Positions 25,482-33,785 are shown, counted from the first letter of the stretch. The stretch: DNA of 64,000 bases from Brevibacillus_H ginsengisoli (GCF_050113715.1 NZ_JBNJQR010000005.1:248001-312000); one strand, 5' to 3'. A program made the numbers and translations. Notes: a model not told the origin generated them from the letters alone.

Positions 25482-26042
25482 ATGGAGTATTTAGATGTAT
25501 ACGATGAAAAAGGCAATAAAACAGGAGATATTGTTGAGAGAACCCAAGCCCATAAAAACGGAATTTGTCATAAAGTCATTCACGTATGGGTCATCAATTC
25601 TAAGAATGAATTGCTTTTGCAAAAAAGAAGCAAGAACAAGGATCTGCATCCGGATAAGTGGTATGTTTCTCTTGGTGGACATATCACAAGCGGAGAGGAC
25701 AATAAGCAAACCATCATCAGGGAATTTAACGAAGAATTAGGATTAGATGTTTCCAAACAGATTGACGATGTGCACTATTTGTACACGTTTAAGGAACTCA
25801 TCATAGAAAATGATGGGACGTATATTGATCATTCATTTTATGACGTTCATCTTTTAAGAATCGATCATTTGAATGTAGAGGAATTGATTTTTCGGGATGA
25901 AGAAGTGCAGGAAGCGAAGTTTGTTACCTATGATGATTTTAAGCGTGCCGTACAAAATCTTGATAAAGACTATTGGATACATCGTGAAGGATTTTCAAAG
26001 CTGTTTACTTATTTGGATCAATATTCTGCGGAAAATTCCTAA
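25482..26042 (+). CDS. NUDIX hydrolase, isopentenyl-isomerase-like (YfcD type)
   Basis: A 186-residue NUDIX protein. It opens with MEYLDVYDEKGNKTG and later has HKVIHVWVINSKNELLLQKR, the pattern of the YfcD/Idi-like group. The NUDIX box spans about residues 65-87 (GGHITSGED, then IREFNEELGL). Members hydrolyse nucleotide sugars or other diphosphates; some are annotated as isopentenyl-diphosphate isomerase, which the sequence alone does not support here. CTGGAGGC lies upstream of the ATG. It appears to be a single-gene unit. Confidence 0.87.
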   Translation: MEYLDVYDEKGNKTGDIVERTQAHKNGICHKVIHVWVINSKNELLLQKRSKNKDLHPDKWYVSLGGHITSGEDNKQTIIREFNEELGLDVSKQIDDVHYLYTFKELIIENDGTYIDHSFYDVHLLRIDHLNVEELIFRDEEVQEAKFVTYDDFKRAVQNLDKDYWIHREGFSKLFTYLDQYSAENS

Positions 26043-26231
26043 TAACCGGTAAAACTATGACGAAACTCGTAAGTTATGAAGAAGGGGATTGTCAACCGAA
26101 ACAAACCCTGTTAAGATTCAAGCTGTAAAGATTAAGAATAGCGAACAGATAATCAAGTCAGCGAAGTTGTTCTCATTTGATTATTTGTAAAGGGTTACAA
26201 AAGAATATTCCGCGTGTTACTGATTCGATCA

Positions 26232-26312
26232 GGCATGAGTGAAAATAACCATTTATGAGCAATGGGGCGTACTCCCGTCGTTCATTGAGGTTATCTTCAC
26301 CCATGCCTTTTG
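26232..26312 (+). promoter_or_regulatory. Long hairpin upstream of ptsG (candidate terminator/antiterminator)
   Basis: GGCATGAGTGAAAATAACC pairs with GGTTATCTTCACCCATGCC across an inner ATGAGC..GGGG / CCC..GTTCAT stem, and is followed by TTTTGTTTTGG. It lies 87 bases before the ptsG start. B. subtilis ptsG is controlled by GlcT antitermination at such a site; that this one works the same way is inference. The rest of 26,043-26,398 shows no gene. Confidence 0.55.
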
Positions 26313-26398
26313 TTTTGGTTACATTCGAATTCTGACCTTTGATTAATCTGATCCGCTGTCCTTTTCTTCAGACACAACACAGAAAAGAGGGAACCATT

Positions 26399-28405
26399 GT
26401 GATTAAAAAATCATTCGGTACGCTCCAAAAAGTAGGGAAAGCCTTGATGCTTCCGGTAGCCCTTTTGCCGGCTGCGGGGATCTTGCTTGCGTTAGGTAAC
26501 GCGTTGCACAATCCGGCATTGCTGAACCTGTTTCCTGGATTGGAAGCTCATTGGGTACAAGCCATTGCCGCCGTTATGGAACAAGCAGGGGGCATTGTTT
26601 TTGGTAACCTGTCCGTCTTGTTCGCGGTAGGTGTTGCCGTAGGTTTGGCCGGGGGCGAAGGTGTTGCCGGGCTGGCAGCGATCATCGGTTATCTAATCAT
26701 GAACGTAACCATCAGCACGATTATGGGAATTACCCCTGCGCATATCGGAACGAATCCGTCTTATGCAAACGTTTTAGGTATTCCAACTATGCAAACCGGG
26801 GTATTCGGCGGTATTTTCGTCGGTGTCCTGGCAGCGATTATGTATAACAAGTTTTTCAAAATCGAACTTCCGTCATACCTCGGCTTCTTTGCCGGAAAAC
26901 GCTTTGTGCCAATCGTAACTGCCGCTGTATCTGTCCTTTTGGGTATGGTGATGGTAGTTATCTGGCCTCCAATTCAACACGGATTGAACGCCTTCTCCCA
27001 CAACATGGTTGACGCTAATCCAACGTTAGCTGCCTTTATCTTTGGTGTAATCGAACGTTCCTTGATTCCATTCGGCTTGCACCATATCTTCTATTCGCCG
27101 TTCTGGTTCGAGTTTGGTCAATATGTAACCAAATCTGGTGCGATTGTCCACGGGGACCAAGCGATCTTCTTCAACCAGATTAAAGATGGCGCAACGTTGA
27201 CTGCTGGTACTTTTATGACAGGTAAATTCCCGTTCATGATGTTCGGTTTGCCGGCAGCGGCTTTGGCTATCTATCATGAAGCTCGTCCTGAACAAAAGAA
27301 AATTGTGGCTGGTATCATGGGTTCTGCTGCTCTTACTTCTTTCCTTACCGGTATCACAGAACCAATCGAGTTCTCTTTCTTGTTCGTAGCGCCTGTATTG
27401 TTTGGTATCCATTGTATTTTTGCCGGACTTTCCTTTATGACCATGCAGCTTCTCAACGTAAAAATCGGGATGACCTTCTCCGGCGGTGTGATCGACTTCT
27501 TACTGTTCGGGGTATTGCCTAACCGTACTGAATGGTGGTTGGTTATCCCTGTAGGCCTCGCGTTCGCAGTGATTTACTACTTTGGTTTCCGCTTTGCGAT
27601 TCGCAAGTTTAACCTGAAAACTCCTGGACGTGAAGATGTTGTAGACGACGCTGACGCTCCAAAAGTAGAAGCGGGCGAATTAGCTCATCACGTACTTGAA
27701 GCCATGGGCGGTCAAGCAAATATTGAACATTTGGACGCTTGCATCACTCGTCTTCGCGTATCTGTAAAAGACATCAAACATGTTGACAAAGACCGTCTGA
27801 AAAAATTGGGTGCGGCTGGTGTAATGGAAGTTGGAAACAACATTCAAGCCATCTTCGGACCAAAATCAGACAACCTGAAAACACAAATTGCAGATATCAT
27901 GCAAGGAAAAACTCCGACCAAATTTGTGGAAAAAACAAGCCCGGTAGCGTTGAACGTACCAGTTAACGCCAATGAACAGTTCATCGCTCCAATGAAGGGC
28001 GCTCTTCTTCCAATCGAAGAGGTACCGGACAAAACCTTCTCTCAAAAACTAATGGGTGACGGATTTGCCATTAACCCGACAGACGGAACAGTCGTAGCGC
28101 CATTCGATGGAACTGTAGCAACTTTGTTCCACACCAAGCATGCCATCGGACTTGTTTCTGAATTTGGCCGAGAAGTGCTGATCCACGTAGGTATTGATAC
28201 CGTGAAGCTGAACGGTGAAGGCTTTGAAGCGCTGGTTCAAGATGGAGATACCGTGAAAAAAGGACAACCATTGTTGAAAGTTGACCTATCTTCTATCGAG
28301 AAACAAGTACCATCCATTATCACCCCAGTGATATTCACCAACCTGCAAGCTGGCGAATATGTGCATGTAGACGCAGCGAAAGGTGTTATCACGATCAGAA
28401 AATAA
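26399..28405 (+). CDS. ptsG: PTS glucose-specific transporter, fused IICBA
   Basis: A 668-residue membrane permease and phosphotransferase. Residues 1-400 or so are the IIC domain, with the characteristic LMLPVALLPAAGILLA start, VIERSLIPFGLHHIFYSPFW and GITEPIEFSFLF. IIB follows with the phosphorylated cysteine C448 (DACITRLRV). The C-terminal IIA has H596 (LIHVGIDTVKL) and a second conserved His in FHTKHAIG. The IIC sequence is very like Bacillus PtsG, more than the N-acetylglucosamine relatives. GTG 26399 is chosen because AGAGGG precedes it; the in-frame TTG 20 codons earlier has no site. Transcribed alone behind a long hairpin; GlcT, its usual regulator, is not in the window. Confidence 0.92.
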   Translation: MIKKSFGTLQKVGKALMLPVALLPAAGILLALGNALHNPALLNLFPGLEAHWVQAIAAVMEQAGGIVFGNLSVLFAVGVAVGLAGGEGVAGLAAIIGYLIMNVTISTIMGITPAHIGTNPSYANVLGIPTMQTGVFGGIFVGVLAAIMYNKFFKIELPSYLGFFAGKRFVPIVTAAVSVLLGMVMVVIWPPIQHGLNAFSHNMVDANPTLAAFIFGVIERSLIPFGLHHIFYSPFWFEFGQYVTKSGAIVHGDQAIFFNQIKDGATLTAGTFMTGKFPFMMFGLPAAALAIYHEARPEQKKIVAGIMGSAALTSFLTGITEPIEFSFLFVAPVLFGIHCIFAGLSFMTMQLLNVKIGMTFSGGVIDFLLFGVLPNRTEWWLVIPVGLAFAVIYYFGFRFAIRKFNLKTPGREDVVDDADAPKVEAGELAHHVLEAMGGQANIEHLDACITRLRVSVKDIKHVDKDRLKKLGAAGVMEVGNNIQAIFGPKSDNLKTQIADIMQGKTPTKFVEKTSPVALNVPVNANEQFIAPMKGALLPIEEVPDKTFSQKLMGDGFAINPTDGTVVAPFDGTVATLFHTKHAIGLVSEFGREVLIHVGIDTVKLNGEGFEALVQDGDTVKKGQPLLKVDLSSIEKQVPSIITPVIFTNLQAGEYVHVDAAKGVITIRK

Positions 28406-28470
28406 GCTATCGTTCAGAAAAAGTCTGTAGAGACTTTGTTTATCAAGACCTGATTTAAGAAAAGCCAAAT

Positions 28471-28525
28471 AAAATAAAGCCTCGAACATATTGTATAAAT
28501 CTAATATGTTTGGGGCTTTATTTGT
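28471..28525 (+). terminator. Terminator of ptsG
   Basis: AATAAAGCCTCGAACATATT pairs with AATATGTTTGGGGCTTTATT, followed by TGTT. Confidence 0.75.
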
Positions 28526-28606
28526 TAGATTGGACATTCATTTCGTGTGGAAACTATATTTCATCATGCAAGAAGGAACTAGCACTAAAGTGAGAGCAGA
28601 ATATGT

Positions 28607-28612
28607 TATAAT
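28607..28612 (+). promoter_or_regulatory. Extended -10 of the rlmA leader
   Basis: TGTTATAAT: TATAAT with an upstream TG, about 44 bases before the leader peptide ATG. The -35 is not clear. Confidence 0.5.
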
Positions 28613-28655
28613 TAGAGCGGTTTTAAATACCCTGACAATTTAGGAGAGTTACACT

Positions 28656-28685
28656 ATGATCATCAAATTCATTCGTTTAAGGTAA
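28656..28685 (+). CDS. RLR leader peptide for inducible rRNA methyltransferase
   Basis: A nine-codon ORF, MIIKFIRLR, with TAGGAGAG seven bases upstream. The Arg-Leu-Arg end matches the +x+ (RLR) motif at which ribosomes stall in the presence of macrolides, known from the ErmD leader. It lies 107 bases before the methyltransferase start. Confidence 0.7.
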   Translation: MIIKFIRLR

Positions 28686-28689
28686 TGTA

Positions 28690-28792
28690 AGGTACAGATC
28701 ACTTAACCCATCTATTTTTTAAACAAATGGTTTGGGTTTATTTGACTGTGCCTTCTTCATTCACCGATCACGAATGAATGGGGTGCTTTTTT
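28690..28792 (+). promoter_or_regulatory. Attenuator between RLR leader and methyltransferase
   Basis: A first hairpin pairs GGTACAG..AACCCA with TGGGTT..CTGTGCC (about 28,690-28,752). The terminator stem GCCTTCTTCATTC / GAATGAATGGGGTGC with TTTTTT (28750-28792) shares its GCC with that hairpin. Stalling on the leader could favour read-through. The T-run ends immediately before the GTG start. Confidence 0.6.
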
Positions 28793-29674
28793 GTGTCCAA
28801 ACATAGTAAAAAGATGATAAGTGCAGCTGTTATTGCACGATTTCAAGATATATTTAGATGCCCGATATGTAGCGGTCAGATGCAAATGATCAATTTACAA
28901 AGTTTAATTTGTAGCAATCGGCATTGTTTTGATATTGCGAAGCAGGGATATGTAAACCTATTGTCACTAGCCAAAAAAACTAAATATGATAAACGAATGT
29001 TCGAATACAGAAGAATGATCAGCAAAAGCGGATTTTTTGATCCCTTAAATACTGTGATAAGCGATAAAATAATCAATCAACTCCGAATCAATGAACCGAC
29101 AAGTATAGTAGATGCAGGGTGTGGGGAAGGCTCTCATTTAACTATGATTCAAGAAAAATTATTTCGGAAAACAACCAATTCTCTATTGGCGGTCGGAATC
29201 GATATTTCTAAGGAGGGGATCAGTAGCGCTGCGGCCGAATATTCCAATGCTATTTGGTGTGTTGCAGACATTGCGAACTGTCCATTTGCTAATCATCGAT
29301 TCAATTTCATTCTTAACATACTATCCCCGGCTAATTATTCGGAATTTCAAAGACTGATTGCCGACGATAGTATGGTTATAAAGGTGATTCCTGAACGGGA
29401 TTATCTTAAAGAATTGAGAGACATTTTTTACGAAGGAACTGAAAAACAGGATTATTCAAACGAAACTACGTTGGATCATTTCAATCAACATTTTGTGGTA
29501 ACAGACGTTGAAAGTGTTCGATATCAAGTGAACTTGGGTGAGACGTATATCGAACCATTGCTTGGAATGACGCCGTTGTCTTGGGGGACAACAACGGAAC
29601 GTTTGCAAAAAATTCAAGAGATGAAATTACAACAAGTCACTATGGACTTCAAGATTTTGATTGGTAAGAAATAA
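28793..29674 (+). CDS. 23S rRNA guanine-N1 methyltransferase, RlmA family
   Basis: A 293-residue methyltransferase. A zinc-ribbon at the N-terminus has C23, C26, C40 and C45 (CPIC..CSNRHC), followed by the conserved DIAKQGYVNLL. The SAM-binding motif I is VDAGCGEG at 106-113, then GIDISKEG, and SPANYSEFQR is typical of the RlmA/TlrB group. These enzymes methylate G745 or G748 of 23S rRNA; the G748 type (TlrB/RlmAII) helps resist tylosin-like macrolides. An RLR leader peptide and attenuator upstream favour an inducible resistance role. The GTG at 28793 has GGGGTG eight bases before it; an in-frame ATG at 28778 lies inside the terminator stem. Confidence 0.87.
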   Translation: MSKHSKKMISAAVIARFQDIFRCPICSGQMQMINLQSLICSNRHCFDIAKQGYVNLLSLAKKTKYDKRMFEYRRMISKSGFFDPLNTVISDKIINQLRINEPTSIVDAGCGEGSHLTMIQEKLFRKTTNSLLAVGIDISKEGISSAAAEYSNAIWCVADIANCPFANHRFNFILNILSPANYSEFQRLIADDSMVIKVIPERDYLKELRDIFYEGTEKQDYSNETTLDHFNQHFVVTDVESVRYQVNLGETYIEPLLGMTPLSWGTTTERLQKIQEMKLQQVTMDFKILIGKK

Positions 29675-29904
29675 CCTTTAGTGACATAGGTCTCTAAGCT
29701 AACGGGAATCGATAGCTCCTGAATACCTTTATATTTTCCAATTAGATTACAAAGGCACATATGCAATTAACATGTAGTTCTTTAAAATTGCTATATAGAA
29801 CTGCAGAAATACTTTATTTTCTGCTGACAGCTGGATACATATAATCAAGGTGCGAATGACAGGCGGACAAGTGAGCAGGGTGCAGGAGATCGTAAAAAAA
29901 GGGG

Positions 29905-29942
29905 AATGAAAAAAACACCGCCAGGAAATTGGCGGTGTTTTC
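29905..29942 (-). terminator. Bidirectional terminator
   Basis: ACACCGCC..GGCGGTGT, with TTTT on the plus side and a longer T-run on the minus side. It would end transcripts of the remnant at 29962-30135. Between 29,675 and 29,900 I see no gene; a short frame ending VQEIVKKGE is too slight to call. Confidence 0.7.
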
Positions 29943-29961
29943 TGTTGGGAAAGCTGTTTAT

Positions 29962-30135
29962 TTACCGATAATCATCATGTTTTGGGACAAATACATCCTC
30001 ATCTGAACTGCGGACAAAAATGAACGGCTCCAGATTGCTGAGCCCATGCAAGCAGGTGTTGTGGTGTGCGATGATTTGCTCTGCATGAAGATCTCCGGGT
30101 TTGTGGCAGAAAGACAGAAATTTCTGCACATCCAT
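29962..30135 (-). pseudogene. Unrecognised 57-codon frame, possibly a gene remnant
   Basis: MDVQKFLSFCHKPGD.. to ..EDVFVPKHDDYR. It has no ribosome site, the frame is blocked by a TAA about 13 codons upstream, and it is followed by a good minus-strand terminator. That combination suggests the 3' end of a decayed gene. The family is not recognised. Confidence 0.3.
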
Positions 30136-30194
30136 CGTAGTTGGAAAATGGGATTTTCGTCCAATAAATTTGGTTTATTTTGGACGAATATCAG

Positions 30195-30244
30195 TTGACA
30201 GAACGGACCAATAGTTATATGGTTAATTACATGAGTAACTAACC
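30195..30244 (+). promoter_or_regulatory. Promoter and operator of the GntR-ABC operon
   Basis: TTGACA (30195-30200), 17-base spacer, TATGGT (30218-30223). Overlapping the -10 is the palindrome GGTTAATTAC-ATGA-GTAACTAACC (30221-30244), a likely binding site for the GntR protein encoded next. Confidence 0.7.
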
Positions 30245-30247
30245 AAT

Positions 30248-30634
30248 GTGGTGGTGTGGATGATGACTTTCATGATGGACGACAGCCGCCCGATTTTTGT
30301 GCAGATTGCCGAGCATATCGAAGACGATATTCTCGAAGGTCGATTGCCGGAAGAATCGCAAGTGCCGTCAACAAATCAATTTGCATCGTTTTTTCAAATC
30401 AATCCGGCGACAGCGGCCAAAGGCGTTAATTTGCTGGTGGATGAGAATATTTTGTACAAAAAGCGGGGTATCGGCATGTTTGTAGCGACAGGCGCAAAAG
30501 CAAGGCTGGTGGAGAAGCGGAAGGAGCTTTTCTACGAACAGTATGTCGTGGCAATGATTTGCGAAGCGGAAAAGCTTGGTATTACGAAAGAACAATTGAC
30601 GGATATGATCCGGAGAGGAGACGAAGCGAGATGA
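30248..30634 (+). CDS. GntR family repressor, YtrA type
   Basis: A 128-residue short GntR regulator with the winged helix at residues 12-75 (PIFVQIAEHIEDDILEGRL, then NQFASFFQINPATAAKG) and only a short helical tail, as in YtrA. YtrA-type repressors control ABC transporter operons in which they are encoded first, and this one precedes an ATPase and a permease. GTG 30248 opens the frame, but ATG 30260, 30263 or 30272 are alternatives, because no clear ribosome site marks the start. The ABC ATPase gene begins in the stop (ATGA overlap). A palindrome over the promoter is the likely operator. Confidence 0.87.
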   Translation: MVVWMMTFMMDDSRPIFVQIAEHIEDDILEGRLPEESQVPSTNQFASFFQINPATAAKGVNLLVDENILYKKRGIGMFVATGAKARLVEKRKELFYEQYVVAMICEAEKLGITKEQLTDMIRRGDEAR

Positions 30635-31527
30635 AGAACATCGTTGAAGTCCGAGGGCTGACCAAAACCTACGGCGGAGTCAATGCAGTGGACGATGTCA
30701 GTTTTACGATAGAATCTGGAAAAATTTATGGGTTGCTGGGCCGAAATGGCGCGGGAAAAACGTCGATCATGCACATGCTGACGGCGCAGCTGTTTCCGAC
30801 AAGCGGGGAGTTGCTTGTGTTCGGAGAGGCTCCTTATGAGAACAATCGTGTATTGAGCCAGGTTTGTTTTATTAAAGAAAGCCAGAAGTATCCTGACCAT
30901 TTTCGGGTGATCGACGTGCTGGATTTGTGTCCGGTGATTTTCCAAAATTGGGACCAGCAATTTGCTAATCAATTGCTGTATGATTTCCGTCTGCCACTGA
31001 AGCGGGCGATGAAGAAGTTATCGCGAGGCATGCTCTCGTCCGTCGGCATCATCATTGGTTTGGCGAGCCGCGCGCCGCTGACGATGTTCGACGAGCCTTA
31101 TCTGGGGCTGGACGCTGTAGCGCGGGAGTTGTTCTATGACCGGTTGATCGAGGATTATGCGGAGCACCCGAGAACGATCGTTTTGTCCACGCATTTAATC
31201 GATGAGGTGAGCCGGATTTTGGAGCATGTGATCGTCATCGACAGCGGCAAGATTATTCTAAATGAGGAGGCGGAAGCCATTCGCGGGCAAGCATATACCG
31301 TCTTAGGCCAGGCAGAGAACGTAGAAGCCTTCATTTCCGGTCAGGAGACGATCGACCGTCAGCCGTTCGGCGTCCTTTTGTCGGCGACGGTGCTCGGAAG
31401 TCTGGTTCCACAAAGACGGAAGCAGGCCGAATCGCTGGGGCTGGAGCTTGCCACGGTATCACTTCAACAGCTGATCGTTCATTTGACCAAACGAAAATCC
31501 GATCACAGGGCGGTGGACATACGATGA
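30631..31527 (+). CDS. ABC transporter ATP-binding protein (YtrB type)
   Basis: A 298-residue ABC ATPase. Walker A is GRNGAGKT at 37-44. The signature is degenerate (KKLSRGMLSS rather than LSGGQ), as in the YtrB group, and Walker B reads LTMFDEPYLGLD. The residues before ATG 30631 that are open in frame are not used, because GGAGAGGAG lies 10 bases upstream of that ATG, which also overlaps the gntR stop by four bases. The permease gene overlaps its stop in the same way, so gntR, ATPase and permease are one coupled operon. Antibiotic or cell-wall stress export is the usual role in this family, but the substrate is unknown. Confidence 0.9.
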   Translation: MKNIVEVRGLTKTYGGVNAVDDVSFTIESGKIYGLLGRNGAGKTSIMHMLTAQLFPTSGELLVFGEAPYENNRVLSQVCFIKESQKYPDHFRVIDVLDLCPVIFQNWDQQFANQLLYDFRLPLKRAMKKLSRGMLSSVGIIIGLASRAPLTMFDEPYLGLDAVARELFYDRLIEDYAEHPRTIVLSTHLIDEVSRILEHVIVIDSGKIILNEEAEAIRGQAYTVLGQAENVEAFISGQETIDRQPFGVLLSATVLGSLVPQRRKQAESLGLELATVSLQQLIVHLTKRKSDHRAVDIR

Positions 31528-32213
31528 ATCAAATTGCAACGGTAATGAAAATGCATGCCAAGGATAAAGTGATGTGGCTTATCGTTCCGTGGTGTTATGT
31601 ACTACTTCCTTCTTTTTTGATCAACCTGGCGATTGGCTTGATCTTTCGACCGGAAAAAGGGCTTTATACCGGTGGTTTGTCTTCCATCTTCGTATGCATG
31701 ATGATTGTCGGTATAGTTACGCTGACGCAAAACTTTCCTTTTGCGCTTGGCATGAGCATTCGGAGAACGGACTTTTTCCTGGGTACCGTCATGATGGTAG
31801 TCGCCGTTTGCCTGGGTATTTCCGTCGTGCTTTTGGCGTTTTCGTTGGTAGAGGGCAATGGAGGTTGGGGAATCGGGCTGCATTTTTTCAACCTGCCGTA
31901 TTTGAGCGACGGTTCCTTGTCAGACCGGTGGTGGACCCTGTTTGCGACAGCTCTTCATATGACCTTCCTTGGCTTCTTCTTTAACGCAATATTCAGGCGT
32001 TTCGGGAGGGCTGGGCTATCCGTCTTGTTCTCGGTTATTCTTCTTGCGGGGTCCGTGCTGGGGTTTCTGTGCACATATTACGGTTGGTGGATGGACTTTT
32101 TCAATTGGCTGACCGGACATTCCGCTGCCCAATTAGCTTCGTGGCTGTTTGGCGTCACGGTCATCTATGTCCTGCTGTCGTTCCTCATGATCCGCAAAGC
32201 AACCGTCGCTTAG
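31524..32213 (+). CDS. ABC transporter membrane protein
   Basis: A 229-residue integral membrane protein with about six hydrophobic segments (about 18-41, 50-72, 84-108, 132-155, 163-185 and 202-222). No recognisable sequence motif apart from the pattern of helices. It overlaps the ATPase gene by four bases and is the third gene of the gntR operon, so it is the permease partner of the ATPase, as in YtrC/YtrD-like systems. The next 250 bases hold gene remnants. Confidence 0.85.
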   Translation: MNQIATVMKMHAKDKVMWLIVPWCYVLLPSFLINLAIGLIFRPEKGLYTGGLSSIFVCMMIVGIVTLTQNFPFALGMSIRRTDFFLGTVMMVVAVCLGISVVLLAFSLVEGNGGWGIGLHFFNLPYLSDGSLSDRWWTLFATALHMTFLGFFFNAIFRRFGRAGLSVLFSVILLAGSVLGFLCTYYGWWMDFFNWLTGHSAAQLASWLFGVTVIYVLLSFLMIRKATVA

Positions 32214-32241
32214 CTTGTGACATGACAGTAGGGCCGTCAAT

Positions 32242-32439
32242 CGAAATCTTCTTGTCAAAAACGGCAAACTATCAAGTGTAATAGACTTTGGTGTTATGGC
32301 AGTAGGCGATCCTGCAGTAGAATTAACCATGGCATGGACATTTTTTGACCGCGAGAGCAGGAACGTGTTTCTTCAATCGATGGGTCTTGACGTACGTGAT
32401 TTATTTCAGGTCTATTCAACTAACGGGTTCGATAGTTGA
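32242..32439 (+). pseudogene. Fragment of an aminoglycoside-phosphotransferase-like kinase (C-terminal part)
   Basis: The frame reads RNLLVKNGKLSSVIDFGVMA, then VGDPAVELTMAWTFFDRESR and ends VYSTNGFDS. This is the catalytic-loop and DFG-type region of APH-family kinases (GNLLV, IDFG). The N-terminal two thirds and the upstream HGDLH are missing, and no start or ribosome site is present, so it is a remnant. Confidence 0.7.
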
Positions 32440-32456
32440 ACAAAGCGTGATCAAAG

Positions 32457-32488
32457 AAAGGGCCATCCCGCAAAAGGATGGTCCTTTA
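32457..32488 (+). terminator. Terminator after the APH-like remnant
   Basis: AAAGGGCCATCC..GGATGGTCCTTT stem. The second arm ends in TTT, then AACTT. Confidence 0.7.
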
Positions 32489-32572
32489 ACTTGCCGTTAA
32501 TTTGAGGTATTTCAATACAGGAATCATAGGTAAACCTTCTCCATCTATTAACATGTAACGTTGAATAATTGC
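32489..32572 (-). pseudogene. Possible N-terminal remnant of a tyrosine recombinase
   Basis: The minus-strand frame reads QAAIIQRYMLIDGEGLPMIP, then VLKYLKLTAS and a stop. The wording YMLID..G.P..PV.KYLK resembles the start of tyrosine-type site-specific recombinases found in Bacillales. It breaks off before the core-binding domain, and its 5' side runs into the repeat fragment R4, so this is at most a scrap. Confidence 0.35.
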
Positions 32573-32578
32573 TGCTTG

Positions 32579-32641
32579 CCCCGACGTTTCAGTCCCCCGA
32601 TGAGAGGGGATGAGAGGGGAAAAAGGACAAATTCTTTTCTT
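32579..32641 (+). repeat. Dispersed structured repeat, fragment R4 (3' part of subfamily C)
   Basis: GACGTTTCAGTCCCCCGATG.. ends in AATTCTTTTCTT, matching the last 60 bases of R3 at 23916-24078. GATGAGAGGGG is present twice in tandem. The 5' hairpin is missing. Confidence 0.75.
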
Positions 32642-32705
32642 ACTCACGAAGTCACTTACCCAACATAAACTATCCTGAGTACATCGAGGGAGGGTTTCTT
32701 CACTT

Positions 32706-33785
32706 ATGACCAAACCGATTATCGGGATATTAACATGGCGTCAAGACAGGCGATTCCAGGAGCCGGTTTATTTTCGCCGCCTAATTCAAGCAGGTAAGGA
32801 GCTGGGAGCGACTGTTTTTTTGTTTTCCCATCAGGATGCCAAGCTTGGAACCAGACAGGTGCGAGGGTTCGTGCCGAAAGCTGGGGGAGGGTGGGAGAGC
32901 CGGTTGTTTCCTTGGCCGCATGTAGTGATTGATCGCTGCAGGAAAAGAGAGACGGGGTATCTGCCTTTCCGCAAGAAGCCTTTGTTCACCTACGCCAACA
33001 GCACCTATACCAACAAGTGGAACGCGACTCAGTTATTTTTACAGGATGAAACCGTTCGGAAGTGGCTGCCAGATACGTATGCCTATCAAGCCGAGACCTT
33101 GCGCAAAATGGTGACTAAACATCCCATTGTTTACGTGAAGCCAGGCAATGGAACTGGCGGAAGAAGTATTCTTAAGGTAGCGAAAAACGAGCAAGGCTAC
33201 ACACTCCTGGGCAGAAGTCGCAACCTGGTCAAAACGTCCAACCGATTCCAAACAACAGGAGCACTTATCGCTTATGTGAATCAATGGGTGAAGCGGGAAC
33301 AAATTCGCAATGGAAATTTCATGATTCAGCAAGGGGTTAATCTGGAGCTGATGCCTCATCGTGTAGTAGATACTCGACTGCTTATCCAAAAGAATTCAGA
33401 AGGAAAATGGGACATTACTGGAATGGGAGTAAGGATCGGGGGTTCCAACAGTTCTACCTCTAATTTGCATGGGGGAGGCAAAGCGGCCAACTTCGAGCAA
33501 TTCATGACGGAGCGCTTCGGCAAGGAGCAGACCCGATTGATCCAAGCGGAATGTCACGAGCTTGCTTACAACGTCGTGCACTCGATTGAAAAGAAATTTG
33601 GCCGGATGATGGAATTTGGCCTTGATATTGGGATCGATGTGAACGGACGTGTCTGGCTTATCGAAGTGAATCCCAAACCAGGCAGAGAAATTTTCCGGGA
33701 GATGGGACAGATGAAGTTGTATCAAACGTCGATTCGCAGACCGCTGGAGTACGCGTTATCGCTCATTCCTGTGAAGCTCCATTAG
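32706..33785 (+). CDS. YheC/YheD family endospore coat-associated ATP-grasp protein
   Basis: A 359-residue protein. The N-terminal segment (TKPIIGILTWRQDRRFQEPV, then LFPWPHVVIDRCRKR) is typical of YheC/YheD. The ATP-grasp core follows: PIVYVKPGNGTGGRSI (about 137-152) for the P-loop-like part, and FGLDIGIDVNGRVWLIEVN (near 302-320) for the metal-binding end. Members are found with endospore coats in Bacillus, but their ligase activity is not proven. GGGAGGG lies about 12 bases before the ATG, slightly far. This is one of the clearest hints that the organism sporulates. Transcribed alone. Confidence 0.9.
   Translation: MTKPIIGILTWRQDRRFQEPVYFRRLIQAGKELGATVFLFSHQDAKLGTRQVRGFVPKAGGGWESRLFPWPHVVIDRCRKRETGYLPFRKKPLFTYANSTYTNKWNATQLFLQDETVRKWLPDTYAYQAETLRKMVTKHPIVYVKPGNGTGGRSILKVAKNEQGYTLLGRSRNLVKTSNRFQTTGALIAYVNQWVKREQIRNGNFMIQQGVNLELMPHRVVDTRLLIQKNSEGKWDITGMGVRIGGSNSSTSNLHGGGKAANFEQFMTERFGKEQTRLIQAECHELAYNVVHSIEKKFGRMMEFGLDIGIDVNGRVWLIEVNPKPGREIFREMGQMKLYQTSIRRPLEYALSLIPVKLH

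Noticed and set aside
29840..29912. Short frame ending VQEIVKKGE before the terminator at 29905
   Set aside because: Too short, no start signal, and no family.
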